Origin: Lachnoclostridium sp. UBA6558
GTDB taxonomy: Bacteria; Bacillota; Clostridia; Lachnospirales; Lachnospiraceae
DNA length: 29,443 nt
Reading direction: 5' to 3'
NCBI GenBank assembly: GCA_002434335.1
Contig: DJJW01000020.1
Location: 745-30,187, forward strand
Shown: positions 15,263-22,667 of the stretch, piece by piece
Position numbering within the stretch: position 1 is the first letter of the stretch
Layout: each line of letters starts with the position of its first letter
Position numbers and translations under genes: made by a program
The notes under the pieces: generated by a model
What the model was told of the DNA's origin: nothing
Seen by the model: the letters and a program-made list of their open reading frames with translations, nothing else
Database searches by the model: none

Positions 15263-15779
15263 GCCTCATGTCCTTTGTTGAGTTGTTCAGTAAACGATAC
15301 GATTTAATATTAGCTTAGGATTATTTTCTTTTTTAGATTACAATATTTTAAAGCTTTTCTTTAAAAGCTTTTCTTTTAAGGCTTTCATTTTAAGGCTTTC
15401 ATTTTAACTATATTGTCATATCCTATCTCAAATATAGCTGTAATTTTCATATATTACAACCTTTTTCTGGAATAACGTGATGCTAAATGACTCTGGAAAA
15501 ATAAACGAAACATTCTTTCTGGTCATATTCATATATTTTCTGGCCCAACTCAATTATTTTATTGAATTTATTTCTAACTTTATCACTTTCTATAATAATC
15601 TTTCAAATAATTTAAGAGTCATATCCTGATCACTGATCTACTTTATCTGTTGCTCTATTAGCTTGTAAATGCATTTTCTGGAATGAGAGCACCATGTCCT
15701 GGTTTTTATTTTTCGATTATAGAATTATGTACTATGATTTTTTAACCTTGAACTAAAAGCTTATTTTAAACCGTAAAAC
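15263..15779. other. Gene-free AT-rich region upstream of the response regulator
   Basis: No convincing gene on either strand; only frames of about 10-22 codons without ribosome binding sites occur. It contains a four-copy 14-bp repeat (15351-15406) and four copies of TTTCTGG (starts 15474, 15516, 15537, 15675), of which three are spaced by 42 and 21 bp. The promoter of the two-component operon must lie here, but I could not pick a consensus one. Confidence 0.6.
15351..15406. repeat. Four tandem 14-bp repeats
   Basis: Units AAGCTTTTCTTTAA (15351-15364), AAGCTTTTCTTTTA (15365-15378) and two identical AGGCTTTCATTTTA (15379-15392, 15393-15406). They lie about 90-145 bp upstream of the response regulator start. 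Confidence 0.85.
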
Positions 15780-15848
15780 ACAAAATAAATCCCAAGGATA
15801 TATCTTACCGAAGAATGTATTCGACAGGGTATAGAACCTTGGGATTTA
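15780..15848 (-). terminator. Terminator of the acetyltransferase gene
   Basis: AAATCCCAAGG (15787-15797) and CCTTGGGATTT (15837-15847) are perfect 11-bp arms. The 39-nt loop can fold further (TCT/AGA, TAC/GTA and CGAA/TTCG). On the minus strand the stem is followed by ATTTTG, a weak U-tract. It starts 12 nt after the acetyltransferase stop. Confidence 0.75.
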
Positions 15849-15859
15849 ACACGTATCCA

Positions 15860-16309
15860 CTAAATAATATTCAATTTATACACTTCTTCCTCATCTACCA
15901 CTTCTCCGGTAGTAACAAAACCTGCTTTTTCATATAAACCCTTTGCCATTATATTATCCAATGCAACAGATAAATAAATCTCCTTACATTGGAATTGTTT
16001 TTGCATTTCTTCAAGAATCAATACCATAGCCTGCTTGCCATAGCCTTTGCTCTGATACCTTCTGTCAATCATCAGCCTGCATATCTCATAGATATTCTCT
16101 TCTTCGCACAAGCCATACATGGCAAAACCTATAAGGTTACCCTCAACCTCAATTGCTTTGGTTACCCAGCCCTTTTCATATATCGACTGTACGATGGAGT
16201 ATGCATTAGAAGCCACATATTTTTCGCCAATGGTATGGCGGCCATCTTCGTTTGAGGTAAGCAGGATTACTGCTTCCCAGTTTTCTTTCGTTATATCTAC
16301 AATTCTCAT
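15860..16309 (-). CDS. GNAT family N-acetyltransferase, BltD-like
   Basis: Cytoplasmic acetyltransferase of 149 residues using acetyl-CoA. The pyrophosphate-binding motif A is RRYQSKGYGKQAM (83-95); GFAMYGL (61-67) and the C-terminal LYEKAGFVTTGEV are also typical. The pattern GFAMYG, RYQSKGYGK and CKEIYLSVALDN resembles spermine/spermidine acetyltransferase BltD of Bacillus, so a polyamine substrate is plausible but not shown by sequence alone. The start ATG at 16307-16309 has TGGA 6 nt upstream, a weak site. A short ORF with a perfect Shine-Dalgarno ends 16 nt before it, which suggests coupled translation. It ends in TAG. Confidence 0.9.
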   Translation of the reverse strand: MRIVDITKENWEAVILLTSNEDGRHTIGEKYVASNAYSIVQSIYEKGWVTKAIEVEGNLIGFAMYGLCEEENIYEICRLMIDRRYQSKGYGKQAMVLILEEMQKQFQCKEIYLSVALDNIMAKGLYEKAGFVTTGEVVDEEEVYKLNII

Positions 16310-16325
16310 TTATTTTCCATCCTTT

Positions 16326-16373
16326 TTAAAGAGGCGAAACCCTCCCTGTTATTCTTTGTTTCTTTTTCTTCAT
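16326..16373 (-). CDS. Lys-rich 15-codon leader ORF upstream of the acetyltransferase
   Basis: A perfect AAAGGAGG site (within 16381-16388) stands 7 nt before ATG (16371-16373), opening a frame that reads MKKKKQRITGRVSPL and stops with TAA at 16326-16328, 16 nt before the acetyltransferase start. Its ribosome binding site is far stronger than that of the acetyltransferase. Run of four Lys codons plus Gln-Arg at the start. Inferred: a coupling or sensing leader peptide. Confidence 0.5.
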   Translation of the reverse strand: MKKKKQRITGRVSPL

Positions 16374-16387
16374 AAATGCTCCTCCTT

Positions 16388-16571
16388 TCTCAGCTGATTC
16401 TATGTAAAATAGTTAACTGCATTATTTATTTTACAATTATAACAGTCTTACTTCTAATGAGCCAGGTAAATTTCGGATTTACATATTCTATACAGTAAGC
16501 TTGCGGAAATGCCATAGGTATGCAATGGGGTTCCTTCGATTGATTCCAAATAGTCCTAACTATAATCCAGT
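16388..16571. other. Intergenic sequence between the acetyltransferase leader and the prfA terminator
   Basis: The gap 16310-16662 holds the leader ORF, AT-rich sequence and the prfA terminator. I see no other gene or RNA motif in it, and no consensus promoter for the acetyltransferase. Confidence 0.5.
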
Positions 16572-16603
16572 AAAAAACCCGTTTCAGTAAAACTGAAACG
16601 GGT
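16572..16603 (-). terminator. Intrinsic terminator of the rho-prfA gene block
   Basis: ACCCGTTTCAG (16577-16587) and CTGAAACGGGT (16593-16603) are perfect 11-bp arms around a 5-nt loop. On the minus strand a run of T residues follows (16572-16577). It lies 60 nt past the prfA stop. Confidence 0.93.
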
Positions 16604-16662
16604 CTGCTTATCTAATCTCTTATCTAAGGATTCATTCTAAATAATACCTATCAAATATATAT

Positions 16663-17739
16663 TTAGTTATTCTCACTCATACTTGCCAGCTTAGCAGCCT
16701 GGTCTGCTGCTATAAGACTGTCCACAACCTCTTCCAGATCTCCGTTAAGAACATTATCCAACTGGTGAAGGGTAAGCTTTATGCGGTGGTCTGTTACACG
16801 TCCCTGCGGGAAATTGTAAGTACGTATCTTCTCGGAACGGTCTCCGGTTCCTACCTGGCTTCTTCTGGCTTCTGCCTCTGCATTATGCGCTTTTTCAAGC
16901 TCCAGCTCATAAAGCTTGCTTCGCAATACCTTTAACGCCTTATCCCTGTTCTTTAACTGGGATTTTTCATCCTGACAGGAAATTACGATACCTGTGGGAA
17001 TATGAGTCAGACGAACAGCAGAGTCAGTAGTATTAACGCACTGTCCGCCGTTACCGGAGGAGCGGAATACATCAAACTTACAGTCTTTCATATCAAGCTC
17101 TACGTCAACTTCTTCTGCTTCCGGCATAATTGCAACCGTTGTGGTGGAGGTATGGATACGTCCCCCGGACTCGGTTACCGGTATACGCTGTACACGGTGT
17201 ACACCGCTTTCATATTTCATTTTGGAATAAACACCTTTACCATTGATCATGAAAACAACTTCCTTAAAGCCTCCAAGGCCGTTTTCATTTAAGTTCATCA
17301 TGTCTATCTTCCACTTCTGGCTTTCGGCATATTTGGAGTACATACGGAAGAGCTCGGCTGCAAAGAGAGCTGCTTCATCACCACCGGCACCGCCTCTGAT
17401 TTCCACGATAACGTTCTTGTCATCATTAGGGTCTTTGGGAAGAAGAAGGATTTTGAGTTCCTTTTCTATGGATTCGATCTTTTCCTTGCAGGAATTCAGT
17501 TCCTCTTTGGCAAGCTCACGAAGTTCTTCGTCGCTTTCTTCCTCTAACATCATAAGACTGTCTTCAATTCCGGCCTTTGTATCCTTATATTCTGTAAATT
17601 TCTCAACAAGGGGAGCAAGGTCATTCTGCTCCTTCATAAGCTTACGAAAACGTGCCTGGTCATTTACTACACCTGGGTCATTTAATTCATCCGTTAACTC
17701 CTGGTAACGGATTAACAAATCTTCTAATTTATCAAACAT
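16663..17739 (-). CDS. prfA: Peptide chain release factor 1
   Basis: RF1 reads UAA and UAG in the ribosomal A site and triggers release of the finished peptide. The 358 residues match the family. The codon-reading tripeptide is PVT (187-189) in VQRIPVTESGGRIHTST, the RF1 form rather than the SPF of RF2. The catalytic GGQ is at 231-233, in SSGNGGQCVNTTDSAVR. The charged N-terminal domain (1-100) is intact. RF1 confirms that UAG is read as a stop in this genome, in line with TAG stops at the phospholipase, acetyltransferase and prmC genes. Start: ATG at 17737-17739 with GGAGG upstream. prmC, which modifies the GGQ glutamine, precedes it by 115 nt. Confidence 0.98.
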   Translation of the reverse strand: MFDKLEDLLIRYQELTDELNDPGVVNDQARFRKLMKEQNDLAPLVEKFTEYKDTKAGIEDSLMMLEEESDEELRELAKEELNSCKEKIESIEKELKILLLPKDPNDDKNVIVEIRGGAGGDEAALFAAELFRMYSKYAESQKWKIDMMNLNENGLGGFKEVVFMINGKGVYSKMKYESGVHRVQRIPVTESGGRIHTSTTTVAIMPEAEEVDVELDMKDCKFDVFRSSGNGGQCVNTTDSAVRLTHIPTGIVISCQDEKSQLKNRDKALKVLRSKLYELELEKAHNAEAEARRSQVGTGDRSEKIRTYNFPQGRVTDHRIKLTLHQLDNVLNGDLEEVVDSLIAADQAAKLASMSENN

Positions 17740-17811
17740 TTGGGTTCCTCCATTTTTACATTGGTTGAATTGGGCTTTGTACTACTCGTTGCATTTAATA
17801 GTAACAATACC

Positions 17812-17854
17812 CGTTTCAAATTATTAGCACTTTAAACTTTCCAGGTTTGAAACG
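17812..17854 (-). other. Inverted repeat between prmC and prfA
   Basis: CGTTTCAAA (17812-17820) and TTTGAAACG (17846-17854) are perfect 9-bp arms with a 25-nt loop, beginning right after the prmC stop. No T-run follows, so it is not a simple terminator. It may be a processing or partial attenuation hairpin inside the operon. Confidence 0.45.
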
Positions 17855-18709
17855 CTAAGTAAAAGGTTCCCCTTTTTTCTGACTCCATGTTCCTGTAACT
17901 ACTCTGTCAAGTCCTGCCAAATCTTTTATAATAGTAATGTTTTTCATTTCTGCTTCCTGTAACAATTTCTTCACTGCCTCTCCCTGATCATATCCAATCT
18001 CAAAAAGGACATGTCCGCCGGGATTCAGATAATCCTTTAAACCCCTGCAGATCTCTTTGTAAAAAAACAGTCCGTCTTCCTTACCGTCAAGAGCTATAAC
18101 AGGTTCATAATCCTTTACCTCTTCCATTAAGGTAGGAATAACTTCTGTTTGAATATATGGTGGATTTGATATTATTATATCATATTTTCCTTCAACCTGT
18201 GAATAGATATCACTTTTTATGAAATCAACGGAAACCTGTAATGCCTCCGCATTTTCCCGTGCTATCTCAAGTGCTGCTTCTGATATATCTATCCCCGTTC
18301 CGTATTTGATACCGCCAAGCCTGGCTAAGGATAAAAGGATACATCCGGAACCTGTGCATATATCAAGTACACGCTTTCCTTCACTTAGTTTCAGAGCTTC
18401 CATAACCAGTATCTCTGTATCCTGTCTTGGTATTAATACCCCTTCCCGAACCCGGAAATTTAAACCCATAAATTCCTGTTCACCGGTAATATACTGGAGC
18501 GGTATGTGACGACAGCGTTTCTTTATACCTTCCTGGTAGCTTTCATAATCCTCAAGTGACATTTCTTTCATAGGATTCATGAGATACTCTGCCTTACTTA
18601 TACGGAGCAAGGAAGATAATAACAGCCATGCATCAATTTCACCATTCTCTATATTACTGTCTGACAGTTCTCTCCTGCCGGTTTGAAAAGCCTCTTGTAT
18701 GGTTATCAT
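17855..18709 (-). CDS. prmC: Release factor glutamine methyltransferase
   Basis: Methylates the glutamine of the GGQ motif in release factors, using S-adenosylmethionine. With the start at 18707-18709 the protein has 284 residues, the usual size. The N-terminal substrate-binding domain is followed by RHIPLQYITGEQEFMGL and IPRQDTEILV. The SAM-binding LDICTGSGC is at about 115-123 and the catalytic NPPY at 182-185, with the sequence ISNPPYIQ. An upstream in-frame ATG at 18758-18760 would add 17 unlike residues and overlap the DUF1385 gene. With the chosen start, the gap after the DUF1385 stop is only 7 nt. AAGGA lies 11 nt upstream, inside the end of the previous gene. It ends in TAG. Confidence 0.95.
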   Translation of the reverse strand: MITIQEAFQTGRRELSDSNIENGEIDAWLLLSSLLRISKAEYLMNPMKEMSLEDYESYQEGIKKRCRHIPLQYITGEQEFMGLNFRVREGVLIPRQDTEILVMEALKLSEGKRVLDICTGSGCILLSLARLGGIKYGTGIDISEAALEIARENAEALQVSVDFIKSDIYSQVEGKYDIIISNPPYIQTEVIPTLMEEVKDYEPVIALDGKEDGLFFYKEICRGLKDYLNPGGHVLFEIGYDQGEAVKKLLQEAEMKNITIIKDLAGLDRVVTGTWSQKKGEPFT

Positions 18710-18716
18710 TTTACGA

Positions 18717-20216
18717 TCAATCCTTCTTGGCAGCCTCATCGGTAACAGCCACAAAGTCATCCAACGCTCTTAAGATTTCATCCTCTTCTTCAAAGATATC
18801 CCTTGCCTGTAAAGGTTCCATTCTCATAGAGGTTGCTGAAGTTTCTCTTACAGCTTTATTATCTTCTGCTTTCTTCTGATTATTGCTTCTTGCAGTATTT
18901 GCTCTGTCTTTTTTACCGGATGTACTTTTTTTATTATTTCTAGCTGATGAATTCTGTTTCTGGGTACTTTCCTGTTTCTGGGTACTTTCCTGTTTCTGGT
19001 TATCTACTTGCTTCTGATTGCTCTTCTCTGACTTGATACTATTATCTGACTTGATATTTTTATTCTCTATGTTCTTATTATTCTGGCTATTGGTGTTTTT
19101 GTTATTGCTTCCTGTCTTCTGGGCAGATTTTGCCTGAGCTGACTTAGAATTATTCTGTGTGTTTTTAGATGTACTTTTATTTCCGCTATTTTTCGCCTGG
19201 CTGTTTGATTTTCCTTTTGTTTCACGGACGGCTGACTGTTTCGCTTTACTTAATGTCTTACTTTCGTCTGCTGATGCCTCACCGGTTTCATTGTCCTCAA
19301 CTCCTAGAAAGCCTTTCCAGTTAAATACCGCTTCTACAGATTTAATTGCTACCTCTATCATATCGTTATCAGGTTCTCTGGTGGTAAGTCCCTGAAGCCA
19401 CATACCTGGCTTGCTTAACACTCTGACTGCAATAGAATCGTTTCTTCCGGCAAAACGGATAAACTCATAGGATATACCAGCAATTACCGGAATCAGTATA
19501 ATTCTGCTTGCATATCGAAGCCATGTAATATCTGTACGGATAAACATAAAAAAGATTACGCTTACAAACATAACGATAAATAAAAAGCTGGTTCCGCATC
19601 TTTTATGCTGTCTGGACTGCCATTTTACGTTTTCAACTGTTAGTTCAAAGCCATTCTCAATACAATTAATGGTCTTGTGCTCCGCACCATGGTACATAAA
19701 TACCCGCTTAATATCCTTAAGCTGTGAGATTGCAACTACATATAATACAAAGATGACAATTCTAATAATTCCCTCTACCAGGGCAACCAGGCTGTCCGAT
19801 GAAATAACCTTGCCTAACTGAGTAGCAGCAAATGCAGGCAGAACGATGAATATCCCCACTGCAAGCACTACGGCAATGATCATAGTAATAGCTGCCAGTA
19901 TTGCTTCTGCCTTATCTTTAAAAACCTTTGATAAAGCCTTGTCCACTTTTGATTCCTTGGCCGTTTCCTCTTCCTCGTAAAAGCTAGCGGAGAAATTAAG
20001 AGTCTTAATTCCAATTGACATGGATTCCGCAAAAGCCAGTACGCCTCTTAGGATTGGTAGTTTCCATACTTTATGTTTATCTGCAATGCTGTTAAAAGAG
20101 TCTTCTTTTACTATAATTTCGTTGTCCGGCTTTCTTACGGCAATGGCATAACGTTCTTTATTCTTCATCATTACGCCTTCAATAACTGCCTGTCCTCCGA
20201 TTCCTGATGGTTTCAT
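18717..20216 (-). CDS. DUF1385 (YqhQ-like) membrane protein with long disordered tail
   Basis: YqhQ-type protein of 499 residues; function not established. The N-terminus PSGIGGQAVIEGVMM and the HGAEHKT motif (about 176-182) are family hallmarks. Membrane helices lie at about 106-131, 146-166, 208-228 and 236-253. The family core of about 308 residues is followed by a 190-residue tail (DNA 18720-19292). Its middle is almost entirely Lys, Asn, Gln, Ser and Thr, including a tandem QKQEST, and it closes with an acidic segment MRMEPLQARDIFEEEDEIL. The start 20214-20216 has AAGGA 8 nt upstream; an in-frame ATG nine codons earlier lacks a site. The tail is not normal for YqhQ proteins and should be cytoplasmic if the helix count is even. 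Confidence 0.92.
   Translation of the reverse strand: MKPSGIGGQAVIEGVMMKNKERYAIAVRKPDNEIIVKEDSFNSIADKHKVWKLPILRGVLAFAESMSIGIKTLNFSASFYEEEETAKESKVDKALSKVFKDKAEAILAAITMIIAVVLAVGIFIVLPAFAATQLGKVISSDSLVALVEGIIRIVIFVLYVVAISQLKDIKRVFMYHGAEHKTINCIENGFELTVENVKWQSRQHKRCGTSFLFIVMFVSVIFFMFIRTDITWLRYASRIILIPVIAGISYEFIRFAGRNDSIAVRVLSKPGMWLQGLTTREPDNDMIEVAIKSVEAVFNWKGFLGVEDNETGEASADESKTLSKAKQSAVRETKGKSNSQAKNSGNKSTSKNTQNNSKSAQAKSAQKTGSNNKNTNSQNNKNIENKNIKSDNSIKSEKSNQKQVDNQKQESTQKQESTQKQNSSARNNKKSTSGKKDRANTARSNNQKKAEDNKAVRETSATSMRMEPLQARDIFEEEDEILRALDDFVAVTDEAAKKD
18961..18996. repeat. Tandem 18-bp duplication inside the DUF1385 tail
   Basis: Two identical 18-bp units (18961-18978, 18979-18996) in frame, each encoding a QKQEST unit. 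This suggests the tail grew by slippage or short duplication. Confidence 0.85.
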
Positions 20217-20333
20217 ATGCTTATCCTTTCTTTGATAAAACATGCCATAATACTCAAATATAAATACGAATTTAAAAATAGGCTGAGATAATTATACCTC
20301 AACCTGTTTTTAACACATAGTCATTATTGTCAT

Positions 20334-20543
20334 TTATTGTTCCTGATTAAGACCATATCTGCGGTTGAACTTATCAATTGCACCGCGAGCCGCTGCAGCT
20401 TTCTGCTGTCCGGTATAGAAAGAATGGCACTTAGAACAGATTTCTACGTGGATATCGCTCTTTGTTGAGCCTGTTACAAATTCATTACCACAGTTACAAA
20501 CTACCTTTGCCTGATGGTAATTAGGATGGATTCCCTCTTTCAT
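20334..20543 (-). CDS. rpmE: 50S ribosomal protein L31, zinc-binding type
   Basis: L31 bridges the ribosomal subunits. With the start at 20541-20543 it has 69 residues. It begins MKEGIHPNYHQAKVVC and keeps the four cysteines of the zinc-binding form: CNC (about 16-18) and CSKC (about 36-39). The C-terminus GAIDKFNRRYGL is typical. The chosen ATG has GAGGTG 7 nt upstream; an ATG nine codons earlier gives residues foreign to the family. It sits between rho and the DUF1385 gene and has a promoter overlapping the end of rho. Confidence 0.97.
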   Translation of the reverse strand: MKEGIHPNYHQAKVVCNCGNEFVTGSTKSDIHVEICSKCHSFYTGQQKAAAARGAIDKFNRRYGLNQEQ

Positions 20544-20627
20544 GCTTTTCACCTCTTTACAAACAAACATATTTTTCTTAAAGTTGACTAATTGTCAAAC
20601 TAATTCGTTATTTAAAACAGCTTTTTA

Positions 20628-20656
20628 ATTATAACATAGGATTATTTGGTTTGCAA
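20628..20656 (-). promoter_or_regulatory. Promoter of rpmE and downstream genes
   Basis: Minus-strand TTGCAA (20651-20656), a 17-bp spacer and TATAAT (20628-20633), starting 4 nt after the rho stop. A TTGAC/GTCAA inverted repeat (20584-20598) lies in the leader. The ribosomal protein gene can therefore be expressed apart from rho. Confidence 0.7.
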
Positions 20657-20659
20657 GTC

Positions 20660-22426
20660 CTAATTAATCAATTTCGTTTTTTTCACAGTCTCAATAAATT
20701 CTGCATTGGTCTTCGTTTTCAGGAACATATCGATAATCCGCTCAACAGCATCATCGGATTTCAGGCTATTGAAAGCTTTTCTCATCAAATAAGTAGCTTC
20801 CAGCTCTGACTGGCTTAATAAGAGATCGTCTCTTCTGGTGCTGGATCTGGGCAAATCAATGGCAGGGAAGATTCTCTTCTCTGAAAGGTTACGATCCAGA
20901 ACAAGTTCCATGTTACCGGTTCCCTTAAATTCTTCAAACACTACGTCATCCATACGGCTTCCGGTATCTACAAGGGCTGTCGCAAGAATGGTAAGACTGC
21001 CGCCTTCTCTCATATTTCTAGCTGCTCCGAAGAAGCGTTTTGGCATATGGAGTGCCGCAGGGTCAAGACCACCGGATAAAGTCCTTCCGCTTGCCTGCAC
21101 TGTAAGGTTATATGCTCTTGCAAGTCTTGTTATACTGTCTAACAGAATTACTACTTCCTGTTTATGCTCTACGAGACGTTTAGCACGCTCAATTACCATT
21201 TCTGATACTCTTTTATGATTTTCCGGCAGTTCATCAAACGTAGAGTAGATAACTTCTACATTCTTACCTTCAATGGATTCCTTAATATCCGTTACTTCTT
21301 CCGGACGCTCATCAATCAGAAGAATGATAAGCTTCACACCGGGATGATTTATGGTAATTGCTTTGGCAATCTGCTTTAAAAGAGTAGTTTTACCGGTCTT
21401 AGGCTGGGAAACAATCATACCTCTTTGTCCTTTTCCAATAGGAGATACCAGGTCCACCATACGCATGGATACATTCGATCCTGGTGTTTCAAGGTGAATT
21501 CTCTCATTGGGAAATATAGGGGTCAAATCCTCAAATTTCTTACGTTTCTGTGCTTCAGCAGGATGAAAGCCATTAACACTCTTAACAAATAAAAGAGCGC
21601 TGAATTTCTCTCCCTGGCTCTTAATTCTGGTATTACCAACAACAATATCTCCGGTCTTTAAGCAAAAACGTCTGATCTGAGCAGGTGATACATATACATC
21701 ATTCTCACCGGGCAGATAATTATCGCAGCGGATAAAGCCATAGCCATCCGGCATAACTTCCAAGATGCCTTCCTTGGTCTCACCACTGTCTAAAGCCTCT
21801 GTATCCTGGGGCAGACTGCTTCTCCTGACTTCATTTTCCGGATTACCATTCTGCCAATAAGAATTCTTTCTGCCTTCTTCCTGCACATTCTGAGTGTACT
21901 GCGGATTCTGGGGATTTCTGCGGGTATATGCCTCCTGATTTCCGGAAGTATTTCTTGTGTCGGAGGTATTTCTTGTATCCGCATTATTATCGTTTCTATA
22001 ATTTCTTCTTATCTGTGTTGAAGCGGCTTTTTCTTCTTCTTTGTTATCTGTTTCTTTATTGTCCGCTTCTTTATTTGTTTGTTCTTTGATTATTGGTTCC
22101 TTATTTATCAGTTCTTTACTGTTTACTTCTTTCTTATTTGTTTCTTTATTGTTTGTATCTTTGCTCGTCTCTTCCTTACCAGCCTCTTCTTTTGTTTCAC
22201 GTTCTTGTTTTATTAAAGTTTCCTGCTCGGCCGGTTTCGTCAGCTCAACTTCTTTTTTCGCCTCCCCTTTCCCAGCAATATTCTTCTTTTCTTCCACTAC
22301 CTCTGTACCCGCACCTAATATATCAATAAGCTCCTGCTTACGCAGGGTGGATACACTTTTAATGCCTCTGCTCTTTGCTAATGTTCTAAGCTCTGCTAAG
22401 GACATTTCACTAATTTGTACTTCCAT
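20660..22426 (-). CDS. rho: Transcription termination factor Rho with large low-complexity insertion
   Basis: Hexameric RNA helicase that ends transcription. The 588 residues compare with about 420 in E. coli. The Rho N-domain (1-40, MSLAELRTLAKSRGIKSVS) is followed by an insertion (about 45-217): first Lys/Glu/Asn repeats of NKE type to about 135, then an Asn/Gln/Arg/Tyr-rich stretch with a tandem DTRNTS. The RNA-binding cold-shock-like domain begins at about 218 (GILEVMPDGYGFIR). The ATPase domain has Walker A PKTGKTTLL (342-350), ILLIDERPEEV and LLDSITRLARAYN. All catalytic parts are present, so it should be active. Start: ATG at 22424-22426, AAAGGAG 8 nt upstream. The gene is divergent from malic enzyme. 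Confidence 0.97.
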   Translation of the reverse strand: MEVQISEMSLAELRTLAKSRGIKSVSTLRKQELIDILGAGTEVVEEKKNIAGKGEAKKEVELTKPAEQETLIKQERETKEEAGKEETSKDTNNKETNKKEVNSKELINKEPIIKEQTNKEADNKETDNKEEEKAASTQIRRNYRNDNNADTRNTSDTRNTSGNQEAYTRRNPQNPQYTQNVQEEGRKNSYWQNGNPENEVRRSSLPQDTEALDSGETKEGILEVMPDGYGFIRCDNYLPGENDVYVSPAQIRRFCLKTGDIVVGNTRIKSQGEKFSALLFVKSVNGFHPAEAQKRKKFEDLTPIFPNERIHLETPGSNVSMRMVDLVSPIGKGQRGMIVSQPKTGKTTLLKQIAKAITINHPGVKLIILLIDERPEEVTDIKESIEGKNVEVIYSTFDELPENHKRVSEMVIERAKRLVEHKQEVVILLDSITRLARAYNLTVQASGRTLSGGLDPAALHMPKRFFGAARNMREGGSLTILATALVDTGSRMDDVVFEEFKGTGNMELVLDRNLSEKRIFPAIDLPRSSTRRDDLLLSQSELEATYLMRKAFNSLKSDDAVERIIDMFLKTKTNAEFIETVKKTKLIN

Positions 22427-22533
22427 GAATTCTTGCTCCTTTACAAGTATAAAATTGTTTAAGTATTTGGGAATGGTTTCGATTTGATCTAGAAGTTCTC
22501 ATGAATTAAACCAAAAAATTACTACTGTGGTAT

Positions 22534-22562
22534 ATTATAACCTATTATATATAAAAAATAAA
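22534..22562 (-). promoter_or_regulatory. Probable rho promoter
   Basis: Minus-strand TATAAT (22534-22539) with a 17-bp spacer and the weak -35 TTTATT (22557-22562), about 108 nt before rho. The -10 is perfect; the -35 is poor. Confidence 0.4.
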
Positions 22563-22597
22563 GTGTCTTTTACACAGCTTTATATAATTTTCTTATC

Positions 22598-22626
22598 TTG
22601 CTTTCCCTACTTTTCAGTGATATGAT
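22598..22626 (+). promoter_or_regulatory. Promoter of the malic enzyme operon
   Basis: TTGCTT (22598-22603), a 17-bp spacer and TATGAT (22621-22626), about 42 nt before the malic enzyme start. It is divergent from the rho promoter. Confidence 0.55.
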
Positions 22627-22667
22627 GTCTTTAGCCAAGCGGCATTCATAAGGAAGGCGGTTAATCT

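Noticed and set aside
17243..17707. 154-codon plus-strand frame
   Set aside because: It is antisense to prfA, Ser-rich as expected of a shadow of a Glu/Leu-rich frame, and prfA is certain.
20584..20598. TTGAC-N5-GTCAA in the rpmE leader as a zinc-uptake regulator site
   Set aside because: It does not resemble the Firmicute Zur box, and this L31 is the zinc-binding form, which is not usually Zur-repressed.
22041..22487. 148-codon plus-strand frame, hydrophobic and Ser-rich
   Set aside because: It is the antisense of the Lys/Glu/Asn repeat region of rho; the apparent membrane protein is an artefact of repeats such as TTCTTT.
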